Below, piece after piece: positions 34,294 through 44,871 of a DNA stretch of 64,000 bases (position 1 is the first letter of the stretch; the number at the start of each line of letters is the position of its first letter). Source of the stretch: Parasitella parasitica. Taxonomy: Eukaryota > Mucoromycota > Mucoromycetes > Mucorales > Mucoraceae. Below the pieces are notes generated by a model. That model searched no databases. It was not told where the DNA came from and saw nothing but the letters and a program-made list of their open reading frames with translations. The position numbers and the translations under genes are program-made. The DNA lies in the NCBI GenBank assembly GCA_025201805.1, contig MU619249.1, positions 146,492-210,491 on the forward strand, written 5' to 3'.

Positions 34294-37268
34294 TTAGCCT
34301 TCTGTTGGTTGGTCTTCTGTTGTTGCAACTGTTTCAACTGCAGTCTCATCAGACACTGTGGAACTGGAAGGCGCCAATGCACCACGAACGGTAGCAGCTG
34401 CCCTTTTTTCAGCAAACATGGCCTTCATCATCTCCTCGTCTTTTTGTTTACGCAATCTATCAATCTCCATGGTTCCACCTGTCTTCTTCAGCTTTTTAGT
34501 TTCGACAAAGCCAACCAGTTCCTTTTCGAAATCATCTATTCGAGTCGCTAGCTCTCTCTGTCTCAATTTCTCTGCCTGTTCTAGGGCACGTAAGCGACGA
34601 GTATGGTCAACATCGATGGAAGAAACCTGTTTGAATACGCTAGACATGCCCTCAAAACCCTCCTCGGCTGGTGCTACTCTGAATTCGCGCGGCTGTGGTC
34701 TAGCATTAGCCTGGTAAGCGTAGATTTTTTCCAACTGCTCAAACACCTCCAACAAAGCATCCAAATCATCCTTCATATCTGACAACAAATACTCTTGGTC
34801 TTTCAGTGTTTGCTGCTCCTTGACAATGGTCTGCAGCTCCAACTCCCACGTCTTTTTCCATCTTGGCTTCACTTGAGCAATGTATTTGCCAAACTCCTCG
34901 ATTTCTTGCGAAAGCGCCTTGCGCTCGTTTGCGCAGTGCGTCATTTGAGCTTCGGAAGGACGGCATTTGCGTTGAGTTACATCCAGCTTGAGCTGGTCGA
35001 TGGTATCTTGGAGCTCTTCCAGGCGACTGGTTACTTTGTCAGATTTCTCTAATAGCATCGTTTTACCCTCTTCCAGCGTAGACCGAGCAGTGGAGGTTTG
35101 GCTCAGCTCTGCGTCTGCCTTCTTTAGAGCCTCCTCCTTGACAGCTTCTGCTTTTTCTTTGATTTCTGCAACGACTGCCGCTGTACCATCACGGAGCTCT
35201 CTTTCTAATTGACGAAGGACAGCAACATCTCGACGCAGCGTTTCAATTTCTAATAGTTGGGCATCAAATTGCTCTTTGGATATCGCGGGTCTTACTGAAT
35301 TCACTACAGCCAAGGTAGTGGTTGTGGTAGTCTCGGGTAAAGCAGTACTCGGATTTGGCTTTATCTCTTTTTCATCTTCTACATTTTTGTCCCCTGACTC
35401 TTCTTGGTGAGAGTTTAATTCTTGCTGCTGACTCAAAAGGTGTGCTGCAACTTGCTGTATCAAATTTCGCTCCTTCTCCTGATCTGCTAACTGAGTGTTG
35501 GCGTTGGACTCCAAGATTTGCTTTTTGATGTCATCCATTTGCTCTGTAAACATGCGGCGAGTTTCGCCAAGCTCCTTGTTGAATGCGGCGGTGACCTGAT
35601 TGAGCCATTCCTTTTGGTCTTCTTTTTCTTTAAAAAAGTAAAACATGATTAGTATAAAACCGAGAATGTACCTGAATATATATATACGATACGCTACCAT
35701 TGATATTAAAAGACAGCATGGATTTATCGCCAACTTCTGACAAGTCGACTAATTCGTAAGACACGCCAACAACAGGATCTCGGATGTATATTTTGGGGAA
35801 ATCGTTTTGTCCAACAGAATAGCTGAATTTCTCCAGGAATAACATGTTCAAAGCAGGAATGCTGATTTCGCCGCTGTATTTGACCTTTTGTACTTCTTTT
35901 CCTATCTGCAGAAACAGGGTTATTTCTGCAATGTAAACATTGTCAGTCTCGTTAAATAGATCTCGATGTTTTCATTCACACAAATACCTCCATCTTCTGC
36001 GTGATTATCTCCTTCTTTTGCTTCTGGTACTGTGTTTAAATTGTCGGGTGCAGTTGTCGTAGATGTGGCGACTGTATAATCCACGTTTTTCAACGGCAAA
36101 TGCTTGTGCACGGGCAATGAAGGTACAGGAGGCACATTACTGTTTTCATAGACAGGCTGAAACATTTGCTGTCCCTTGGCTCTTGATATACTGCCTCCGC
36201 TATACTCACCACCAGCTCTGAACATGGAAGCACGGCGCACTGACGATCGACGGGCTAAATTCTCTTGTCTCTTCAACGCTGCCAATGCACTGGCTGTGTT
36301 GGCATCGCTTTCGTCAAACGGTTGCATGTTTTGTCGAGGAAGGGGAGTTGTTGTGGAAGCAGCAGGAATAATAGGAGGTGGTGGGGGCGGCGGGGGAGTT
36401 GGCATCTGCTGGATATTACTGCGATTTGAGGAGGTGGAGCGACTATGTAATGGTAATGGCTGGTTTTGCATATTAGGCGAATTGGAAGGAGAATATGACC
36501 TATGCGTCGAGCTATTGCGTGGCATTATGCGAGATGAGAGGTCATTGGTAGGCATTGATGGACGTGGCATGCCACCTGACCATGGCTCGTATTCTGCAGA
36601 GGGGCCCATGCTGGGCGAAATGGGAGGGTAAGGCGGTAAAGGAGGAGATGACGGTGGCTGTGGATGCATAATAATACGTTGAGAGTTGCTGCTTCTGTTC
36701 AAGGCAGCCAAAGGTACCTCTCTGTTCCAAGAATCCGTGTTGTTGGATCTAATAGATCCACGTGATTCTCTTCCTCGCTCCCTCAGTGTAGCTTGTTTGC
36801 TTTTCAGACCCTGCAATAACAGGACAATGACTTCTCGAATACCAGGGAGCCACTTGTCCAATGTGCTCGGGGAAGGCAGTTCCAGCATGGTTTCTGAAAC
36901 TGAATTTCGAAGGTTTTGAGGAATGTATTGTAAATCGCTACAGTAAAAGAAAGCTGTGAGTATGCAAAATTTATAGCCTGCTTGACCCTATCAATTTACT
37001 CCATAGGCACGCCTGCTTCTTCAAATGTTTGAGAGACTAAAAAGAACTGTCTTTCTAGTATGTCGCAAATTTCAAAAATCTCTGTGTTTGTTCGACGGTG
37101 AAGAGACCACTGAGTCAGGGCTTCAAGCAAACTTTTGGTGGTCCTTAGCAGGTTGGTCACCACCTGCTCTATCTCGCCCGACTACAGAAAATGTATGATT
37201 AGCAGGGGGACATCTGAAGCTTCCTCGCCTCTTCTTACCATGCCAGATGTGCTGTTTGCTCTTCTCAT
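34294..37268 (-). CDS. BUD6: BUD6/AIP3 actin-interacting polarity factor
   Basis: Five exons (37268-37239, 37181-37000, 36937-35988, 35925-35698, 35627-34294) give 907 aa. Polarisome component that binds actin and assists formins. The N-terminal domain is spread over the first three exons (VVTNLLRTTKSLLEALTQW, then YIPQNLRNSVSETMLELPSP). A Pro/Ser/Arg-rich linker with polyproline follows (residues ~110-300). The AIP3 core begins ITLFLQIGKEVQKVKYSGEI and continues YELVDLSEVGDKSMLSFNIN, a long coiled coil, and YIAQVKPRWKKTWELELQTI near the C-terminus. Every junction closes in frame with short GT-AG introns. Confidence 0.93.
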
Positions 37269-38121
37269 TATATATTATAAGCCAGGTAGTTTGAAAGAAG
37301 AAGGGGAAAAGGAAAACGAGCGTTGGAGAAACAATTAAGGATTATTGTAGATTCAACCGCCCTTTCTAAATGTTTATAAATAAAACGTCGCCGCAGTTAC
37401 ACAGAGTGAAAACAAGTCTAGTTACAATGTAGAAGGTTTGGTGCAAAACTACCTAAATCCTTTGGGTGGGTAGATAGACTATAAAACGGGGAGTCAGTGT
37501 TTGCAAAAAGAGTATATAAAGTGAATTTTGTATATTCTCAACAATAGGTATGCTTGCTATAAAAAAGGCTATAAATATGTTGATGAGCCCTGGGATTGAG
37601 TGTTTTAATAATCATCAGAAATTCTACCCGAGTGTCTCTATTATGGTACTATGGAGCTTATAGTCTCTCCTTCTACGCATCGAAAATGAATTTAGAGTTG
37701 ATAACACAAGGAGCGCCCTGTGAAACACTGTTGACATACTTTGGTGAGCAATAGCACCGCTGCTGCTGTATGCAAATGAACCAAACAGTACCTTCTTATA
37801 CAAAGTCACCAAAATAAGGTTGCTATCTTTAATCACTCGGCCCCAACAACAATAATGTCTACAATGAATATCATGAGCCTCTCCTTAATCATATTCCAGG
37901 AAAAAATTTAAACTCGAATTCAGGTCAGACAAGTGCACATGGAATCGACTCACAATGAGCGTTGATGTGAGTAAAATAAATCATATGAAAAGCCCATCAT
38001 GCCAGATGTCAGATGAGTTGCTCATTATAATCAAATTTGGCAAATGCACACTATAGTTGCTGCGCAACTTTGCTTTGTACGAACTCACACAACACATGCG
38101 GTACATATCTTGTTTATTATT
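37269..38121. other. Intergenic region
   Basis: About 850 bp upstream of BUD6 and downstream of the RING gene. TATA-like sequences near 37514 are unassigned. No coding sequence supported. Confidence 0.5.
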
Positions 38122-39503
38122 TTACAGTAAAAGTGATGTTAGCCAGCCTTCATCTAGACCCAAATCATAATCTTGACTTGCACAGAACTCACGCAGTGCT
38201 TTTCCAAAAGAAAAATACTGAACAGCAAATTCACTAAATTTCTGTCGCAATTCGTCTCTCTCAAAGAGCGATTCTCCTCGATCCAATTTTGCTTGACTTC
38301 TTGGATTTCTTTAGACGCATTTTCCCTGATAGCTGTCAGGCTCCTTTGCAAATCAGACATCCTTTTTTCGCAATCTTCTTCTTGTCTCTGAAGCCTACGA
38401 TTTGTCTCCAGAGATGTTTTTAATGCTGCCTTTATCAGGTTCTTTGCTTCCTTCATTGCATCCAGGTCTGATTCCAGCTTGATTTTTTCTTGTCTCGAGA
38501 TATTCAACTCTTTTACCGCATTTTGTTGGACCTCATTACGTTCCAAAAGCGCTTCAAGTCGATGCTCTCTTGTTGCCGAATCTTCAAGCCGGATTTCGAG
38601 ATTTTTAATATAGGTTTTGGCGTTGGTCTCTTCTGTAAGTCCAGCACTGACTATGGACATCTCACGGTACACGGCTACGAGACAATAGTACTTTTCCTGC
38701 AGATCGCGATATCGAGTCTTCAGTTCAGTTCAGCTCAATTTCTCCAGATTTTCAGGTGTTGAATGTCGGTCGTCTTTCACGTCAGTGTCATCAAAAGATC
38801 CCAACTTATTGCAAGCAGTACAATTTGATTTGTTTGTCAATTTGAAATGCTGCTGGAATAGCATCAGGTTTTGGTGGGCAACATGTTGTTCCAAATTCGC
38901 GCAATTCTCTTTGGACACGGTAAGTTTTTTCGCTTGTTTCTCGTTGGCTAGCTTTAGTTTTGCTATTGTCGATCCAGCTTCGTTGATTTGAAGAATAAGT
39001 TCCGTGTGCGATAGCTTAACCCTCGCCAAATCCTTGAGAGCCGAATCCAGCTTGCTCTTATTCTGCTTTGACACTTTTACTGAATATTAAAAATCACGCC
39101 GAACCATTGTGGCTTGATTAGACACAATGTCTAGCTCCTTTTCAAGGGCTCTTACACGATTATTAGCGGCTTCAAGTTCTTCCTTCAACTCTCTGCATTT
39201 TTTGTTGTTGTTGCCATTGTCAGTGGTCAAGTACACACGATAATACGGTTGTTGTCTGTGATGTTGGTGGTCGTATATCTTTTTGCGACAGATTGGGCAG
39301 TTGCCGCTTATTGCCAAACATTTTAACGCACTGAAGATGGGGGGGGGGTTTGTATCAGAAATAGAAAAAAAAGTTTTTTGATCGTGTTGCGATTTTACAG
39401 AGCGTCTTTCTTACCAATCTTCATCGAAAATATGACCACAGTTTGTAAACGCTATTAAGGAATCTCCTGCTTCATCTAAGCAAATGCTGCAGATAGTTTT
39501 CAT
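38122..39503 (-). pseudogene. RING finger/coiled-coil protein, TRAIP-like, with interrupted frame
   Basis: The start MKTICSICLDEAGDSLIAF and the next exon (CALKCLAISGNCPICRKK) together form a C3HC4 RING finger. A long coiled coil follows, the general design of TRAIP-type E3 ligases. The coiled-coil frame is interrupted by TAA at 39087-39089 and TGA near 38717, yet the segments on each side stay in one frame. Both stops fall inside possible 60- and 63-nt introns with weak donors (GTGTCT, GTGAAA), so they may be spliced out. A further shift near 38262, in a GA dinucleotide run, separates ENRSL from the much more protein-like DELRQKFSEFAVQYFSFGKA ending at 38122. Either a decaying gene or a sequencing slip plus unusual introns. 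Confidence 0.6.
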
Positions 39504-40517
39504 TTGAGTTTCAATAAGATACGCAAAACAAAAAAAGCTTTTATAGCGATAATTCGCAGTTTGTTCACATAACTCGCTGGCAGTTTGTCCACATCGCTCA
39601 TGCCACACAAGTTTTGAAAAATTGTGAAACCATGTCCAATTTCGGAAGTGCACATATTTTTTTGTATAATTTTCTGTACCTTTTCTTGAAAATGGAAAGA
39701 TTCAACGCTGACTTCTCGAAAATTATTCCTCATTGTTTTGTGTTTATTTTATTATGTCGTTGTTGTCATTATCTACTTAATCAGAATATGTACGTCATAA
39801 CATTAACGAATATTTTGGTCGCGATGTCTAAAAATTCTTTAATTCATCAATTTTACAAGGGTTTGAAATATACCAAATCCTGGTTGCATTTCTAAGTGGA
39901 AATGATTTATGATACTTATAAAAAAAACCATTAATAGACCTCTTAAATGAACAAATTCTGCAAAGAGGCTATAGAAATGGCTGCATTATTTCAGAAATTG
40001 TGTAAATAGCAGTATCCACTCGCTTAGTTCATCGAAATCACAAAGAGTGATTGTGCATTTTGTGATTGTCTTTATGTACAAAAAAAGTCGATTCATTAGA
40101 GCTACAAATGTAATGAAAATGAAGAGCTGTGCAACAATGTCATCTGATTAGGCTATGACACTCATCATACCTCCAGGTACGATATGCAATCGTTAAAATC
40201 AAAATAGAGTTGTGACATTATTTAAGCAATACTTTGGTATTATCATATGTAAAAAGACAAAAAAAAATATGCGAGCCCAATATGCTGATAGTCATAAAAA
40301 GTTATTTTGCAAGACAATGTACAATGAACTTAATTAAAAGCTTCTTTGTGTTAACACACTTCAAAAAAGGGAACGCTTGGATGCTTCATTAGTTAATCAG
40401 TTATTAATTTTATATAAAATGCATCAAAATTTAATTCAAAAGGAAAATACAAATCAAATCAAATCAAATCAAATCAAATCAAATCAAATCAAATCAAATC
40501 AAATCAAATCAAATCAA
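39504..40517. promoter_or_regulatory. Upstream region of small secreted protein 1, duplicated at 43.1-43.7 kb
   Basis: From about 39930 to the ATG at 40518 this region shares several blocks with 43100-43684: TTAGTTCATCGAAA, GTGTAAATA, a CTCCAGG(T/G)ACGAT block, and TATAAAA(A)GCATCAAAATT-type sequence near 40415. The TATA box (TTATATAAAATGCATCAAAA) sits about 105 bp before the ATG. The shared blocks suggest promoter and gene were duplicated together. Confidence 0.55.
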
Positions 40518-40519
40518 AT
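40451..40519. repeat. (AAATC)n pentanucleotide repeat in the 5' leader
   Basis: Nearly 14 perfect copies of AAATC run right into the initiation codon at 40518. Because five is not a multiple of three, the repeat is open in several frames and produces an artefactual NQIKS extension upstream of the true signal peptide. Confidence 0.95.
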
Positions 40520-40811
40520 GGTACTCAAGTCTTTCTCAATCGCCCTACTTTTAGCTACTGTCTCTGCTGTTTCTGCTATCCAAGCCGAGGGCTATGTGCA
40601 GATTTTTGAATATCCACAATATTTTCAAAAAACTGTTAAAAGATGCTACAAACTTAGGGACACTAGCCTCACATCTGTTCAAGTACAAAATTTGAGTAAT
40701 TACAATGTCAGAGTATTTGTAAACAATCGTTGCTCAGGTGAATCCACAGTGATACCTTCTGGTAAATTAGATAAAATTCCCGGTTTACATCAATCTTGGA
40801 GATTGGAGTAA
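40518..40811 (+). CDS. Small secreted two-cysteine protein 1
   Basis: 97 aa, single exon. Signal peptide MVLKSFSIALLLATVSAVSA, then a mature domain of about 77 aa. Shared landmarks with its relatives at 41533, 43685 and 51554: an aromatic-rich first strand (GYVQIFEYPQY), a first cysteine in KRCYKL, NLSNYNVRVFV, a second cysteine in NRCSGE, and C-terminal SWRLE. Two conserved cysteines suggest one disulfide. The strand-rich pattern is reminiscent of beta/gamma-crystallin-like small secreted proteins, but that is inference. I chose the start at the signal peptide, not the upstream Met that would translate the pentanucleotide repeat. Function unknown. Confidence 0.85.
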   Translation: MVLKSFSIALLLATVSAVSAIQAEGYVQIFEYPQYFQKTVKRCYKLRDTSLTSVQVQNLSNYNVRVFVNNRCSGESTVIPSGKLDKIPGLHQSWRLE

Positions 40812-41532
40812 TCTTGAAAATATATTATAGATTGAAAAAATTTCGCCTAATAAAACGAATATCAAATATTATGCCTTGATCAGTTTTTTTTTTTTTTTTT
40901 TCTAAATTTTTCATTATCATACTTTTCAACATGGTTAATATAAGACGACATTAGACTCTGGTAACATTGATCATTCTCTTTTTTTTGTTTTTTTTTTTTT
41001 TTTTTTTTTTTTTTCTAAACTTCACTGATATATTACCAATTTTTTGCTACTGTAAATACGATTTATAAGCAAATTTATTGATCCCTATACCTGTCAGAAA
41101 TTGAACCTTGTTGTTGTACCAAATATGTGCTCAGAGATGCTGTATAGAATTGGAAAAAAAATCATGAAAGCAACTTAGATTTCATCGTAGCAAAGAGATG
41201 TTCATAAACTACTGAATCCTTATAACTGTTGACTAATAGTGACAAAAAACCGTTGTTGGAAAAGTGGATACAGTCAGAGTAATGCGCTAGTAAATGAAAC
41301 CTTACAATGCTACCAACTTTTCTCGTGATTACAATGATCCACCACTACGTCTCGCAAAAAAAAAAGACAATAAAACAATTCAGCTGTGCCATATTCTCCT
41401 TGACAAAGCATGGCAAGTGTTTGCTCATTTTCATTGTACACATGATGTTCTTCAATCCTCATTCATTAATTTTCTATAAAAGCACCAAACTTTATCGGCT
41501 CGATTGATAGAAAATATCAACACGTTATTAAA
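40812..41532. other. Spacer between secreted genes 1 and 2
   Basis: Holds two T runs (about 40886-40901 and 40990-41014), each followed by TCTAAA. The promoter of gene 2 has a CTATAAAAGCACCAAA core near 41475. Nothing else supported. Confidence 0.5.
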
Positions 41533-41940
41533 ATGTTACTGAAGTCTCTGTCAATTGCATTACTTTTCACTGCGACCTCTTCTGTGTCTGCTAACGCAAT
41601 TCCCTCTGTCCCTTCTACTGCCCTTCCTTCTGTCCCTTCTACTTCCCTTCCATCTGTTTCCTCTACTGCCTCGTCTCCTGTCCCCACCGCTAAACTCGAT
41701 GGTACTCAAGTCGAAGGCTATCTTATAATCTGGGAGAATCCCCAATATGATAGTAAAACTATTGGAGAATGTTTCCCAATCGACTATAAAGACAGGGGTA
41801 TCAGATGGCAAAACCTTAGTAACCGTAATGCTACGTTTTATAAAGGTAGTCTTTGTGAACTCGATCCCCAGCCAGCATCAAACTTAAATAGCACCTACCA
41901 GATGCTCTCAGGAGACTATAAATCTTGGAAATTTGTTTAA
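41533..41940 (+). CDS. Small secreted two-cysteine protein 2, with Pro/Ser/Val-rich insert
   Basis: 135 aa, single exon. Signal peptide MLLKSLSIALLFTATSSVSA, then about 30 residues of near-tandem (L/I)PSVPST-type repeats absent from its neighbours, then the family domain: GYLIIWENPQYDSKTIGECF with cysteine 1, RWQNLSNRNATFY, SLCELD with cysteine 2, and terminal SWKFV. The insert looks like an O-glycosylated spacer. TATA core at about 41475, some 58 bp upstream of the ATG. Function unknown. Confidence 0.85.
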   Translation: MLLKSLSIALLFTATSSVSANAIPSVPSTALPSVPSTSLPSVSSTASSPVPTAKLDGTQVEGYLIIWENPQYDSKTIGECFPIDYKDRGIRWQNLSNRNATFYKGSLCELDPQPASNLNSTYQMLSGDYKSWKFV

Positions 41941-42101
41941 TTCAAATAGATATGTAGTGCTTGATCTATAAAAAATTAAAATATTTTAATATATGTGTGA
42001 AAGTAGCAATAAAATTAGTTTTGCCAAAATGGCAAAATTTTTGTTGGCATCGTATCAAAGCGGGCTAGATTGGATTGCACATTACAAGGGTAAAGTAACA
42101 T

Positions 42102-42686
42102 TTATACCTTCACCATTAACCTAAGTTGCAGCTCTTTTGTATGAAGGATATTTGCCAGCTTGGATTGGCCATAGGTATTGGCAGGGCTGTGTATTTTCTC
42201 TGCATTCAAGTTGTCAAAATCAATACCAGCACTATCTGAAAACTGACTATTTTCGCTTGAACCAACAATGAGTACATGAGAAGAAGCACTTGAATTTAAT
42301 GTGTCAGTCAATAAACTTGTGAGATAAAAGTAGCCGGGATGATTGATACTGGATTGTGTCTCAAACCTGTCTTTGCTGTAAGACCTAGGCACAAGACATG
42401 ATACCAGAATTGTTGACAAAAATGCATTAGCAAAAACTTTAATAGAGGAAAGGTCAGACAAGTCGAGTTGCATAAACATCAAGCCGGCTTGTGGTATAGT
42501 CTATTTCATTAATATTCTCGACAGCTCTATTTGTTTTTCAAGTGTTTCGCGAAGGAAGATGGCTTTAGATCCTACAGAAAAAAGTACACGAGCTGTTTCC
42601 TCAGAATTTGATCCAGTACTATTGACAACTTTACCTGTCAGACCTGTTTTGTAAAACTGAGCAGTATTTTTGCCAGCGGTAGGCAT
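42102..42686 (-). pseudogene. Short-chain dehydrogenase/reductase pseudogene
   Basis: Minus-strand pieces align to an SDR of the retinol-dehydrogenase type. TGLTGKVVNSTGSNS then EETARVLFSVGSKAI corresponds to the nucleotide-binding start, but the usual GIGxE glycine motif after TGSNS is missing. MFMQLDLSDLSSIKVFANAF follows after a stop, then YSKDRFETQ and TSLLTDTLNSSASSHVLIVG, then NTYGQSKLANILHTKELQLR, which carries the YxxxK catalytic pair. The C-terminal third is absent. Broken frame plus lost cofactor glycines make a pseudogene most likely. Confidence 0.7.
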
Positions 42687-43684
42687 TATTCAACTGAAGA
42701 AAAATAAAAACTTAATTGACCTGTGTACATGGAACTTGGATATAGGATTGTACAAAATATCAATTCCTTCAAATGGTAATCTATGCCCGAAAGATGATAG
42801 TGGCTACAGCATTGAAAGGACTTGTAATAAATAGAATCTGGAGCACAAATGCTAGAAACTACGAAAAGATTGCCTGATAAGACATCCGTAGTTAGACATT
42901 GATGAGATATGTCTAGTCATCCAAAAATAAGTTCGATTGGTACTCAATATAAATGAGCATAATTCAACAATCAATAAATGATATTCTTTGTTCTATAGAA
43001 CTACGGTACATCATCTCATTATCTCAGATGTTGCATTTGAGTATCTGTATATAATTTTATGAAGGATTTGGAAGAATGAATGCCCTATAATGGCATTTCC
43101 AAGTTACAAAGTTCTAAGATGCTTATAAAAACCCACGGATAGAAAAAAAAAAAAAGAAGTTTGATTAACGAGCTCTCGAAATGACTGTGTCGTTACCAAA
43201 AACTGTGTAAATATAACATCTACTAGCTTAGTTCATCGAAAACACAATCAATTATCATCAAATGAGCACGATAGGTCAATTAGTGTCTATTTGTAAAAAG
43301 AAAAAAAAGAAAAGTCGTATCAGGTTATTCCTCATGGCTCCAGGGACGATGTCTTGAAACAAAAAGTTGATAAGACCATATGTAGAAAAAATATGCAAAT
43401 GACTCCCCCCTAAAAAGCTGATTGGTCTTGAAAGGTCATTTCGCTAAACATTGTACAATGAATTACTATGCATACCATGCTGACACAATTTATAATCTCT
43501 TTGTATTGTTGATCATATTATAATGAATAAAATATTGTATTAATTCATGATTATTTCATTGTTTGGGATAGTATCATTACTCCTCGTATATAAAAAGCAT
43601 CAAAATTGAATTCACAAAAGAAAAAAAAAACCAAACCAAACCAAACCAAACCCAATCAAGTCGAATCAAGTCGAATAAAATCAA
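42687..43684. promoter_or_regulatory. Upstream region of small secreted protein 3
   Basis: The part from about 43100 resembles the region before gene 1 (39930-40517). A CGTATATAAAAAGCATCAAA core lies near 43587, about 95 bp before the ATG. A CCAAA repeat at 43631-43651 and TCAAG/TCGAA units up to 43684 replace the AAATC repeat of gene 1. No gene seen in 42687-43100. Confidence 0.5.
43631..43651. repeat. (CCAAA)n pentanucleotide leader repeat
   Basis: Four CCAAA units, then degenerate pentamers (CCAAT, CAAGT, CGAAT) running to the ATG at 43685. Same position relative to its gene as the (AAATC)n repeat of gene 1. Confidence 0.85.
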
Positions 43685-43993
43685 ATGGTACTCAAGTCGT
43701 TCTCAATCGCGCTACTTTTAACTGCTGTCTCTGTTGTCTCTGCTATTCAGGCCCAGGGCGTTGTGCAAATTTTTGATACTGAGCAGAAATATCAGAAGAC
43801 CATTGGGAGATGCTACAAGCTTCACATCGGTGATCTCGATCACGTTGATGTAACAAATAAGAGTAATTACGATGTCAGAGTATTCGTAAACGATAACTGT
43901 TCAGGCGATTACGTAGTGGTAGAGTACACTAATAAAGACAGGACACCAGTACTGGGTAAACGTCAGTCTTGGAAACTGGTGAAACCCCAATAA
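43685..43993 (+). CDS. Small secreted two-cysteine protein 3
   Basis: 102 aa, single exon. Its signal peptide differs from that of protein 1 at only a few positions (MVLKSFSIALLLTAVSVVSA). The mature domain runs VVQIFDTEQKYQKTIGRCYK with cysteine 1, KSNYDVRVFVNDNCSGD with cysteine 2, and ends SWKLVKPQ. It is closest to protein 1, and their upstream regions also match, which points to duplication of a whole gene-plus-promoter unit. Function unknown. Confidence 0.85.
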   Translation: MVLKSFSIALLLTAVSVVSAIQAQGVVQIFDTEQKYQKTIGRCYKLHIGDLDHVDVTNKSNYDVRVFVNDNCSGDYVVVEYTNKDRTPVLGKRQSWKLVKPQ

Positions 43994-44871
43994 AACGATT
44001 ATTAAACCAATTGTTTTGAATTGAGCATACGTTAAATAAAAACTGGAGTAAACTCTTATAAAAATCGAGCAAACGTTGATTTAAACAGTTTTATTTTCTT
44101 TTCTTTTTTCATTTGACAGTGATAGAATTCACTGACATCTTATCAAGTTGTTGCCATGTACGATGTGTAAACAAGTTTGCTGATCTTTTTCTTGGAGGCA
44201 GAAAAATCGCCCTAAACCTATCAAGAGTTTTATACACAAAATGTGCGTAAGTTTGGAGCCTCGCTTAAATACGTTTGCTATCACTTTTTGAGACTTGTAT
44301 CGTTTTCTTTGACTTAATTTACTGGGATATCTTGGTTTTGATATGAATATGAATTGAAAATGGTGCTTGACTTAGTTACTTCTACGAGTATCTTTCTTCG
44401 ATAGGTATCGCATGCCAGGAAGGCACATAAAGTATACTATAACTTGGTCATGTACCATTCATCACAAGTAAAATAATGAACCAGAAGAAATGGGATTCCT
44501 TTTCACGATCACAAATCAAAGTTATCCTCTCTTCCTTTACGGTTAACTTGTTTTTGTAAAAAAAAAAGTTACACTGCGGCAGCAAAGATGAATACTAAAA
44601 ATATTGCATCTCATACCGCAAAGACGTATTTGACAAGGAGTTAGGCTTTTATTAGCTTCAAATTTTAACATAACTCAATGTCTGTCTCATGAAAAAGGTC
44701 TATGTACGTTTGCATTTCAGGTTCATTTCGCCTACATACCTGAGCCATTTGCCATCTTGATATAAAACAATGCCATCTTTCCACAAAGGACGCCCAATCA
44801 AAACTTGTGCCCAAATATAAAAAATGAGAGTGTGCGATCCAGTCTTTTCTTCCTCTTGGCATCTACTCTCA
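43994..44871. other. Intergenic region before serine racemase
   Basis: AT-rich, about 880 bp. A minus-strand open stretch around 44700-44862 reads somewhat protein-like but has no recognisable family and overlaps the racemase promoter. No gene called. Confidence 0.4.

Noticed and set aside
40377-40517. In-frame N-terminal extension of small secreted protein 1 with NQIKS repeats
   Set aside because: It is translation of the AAATC repeat. The signal peptide starts at 40518 and paralogs start at the equivalent Met.
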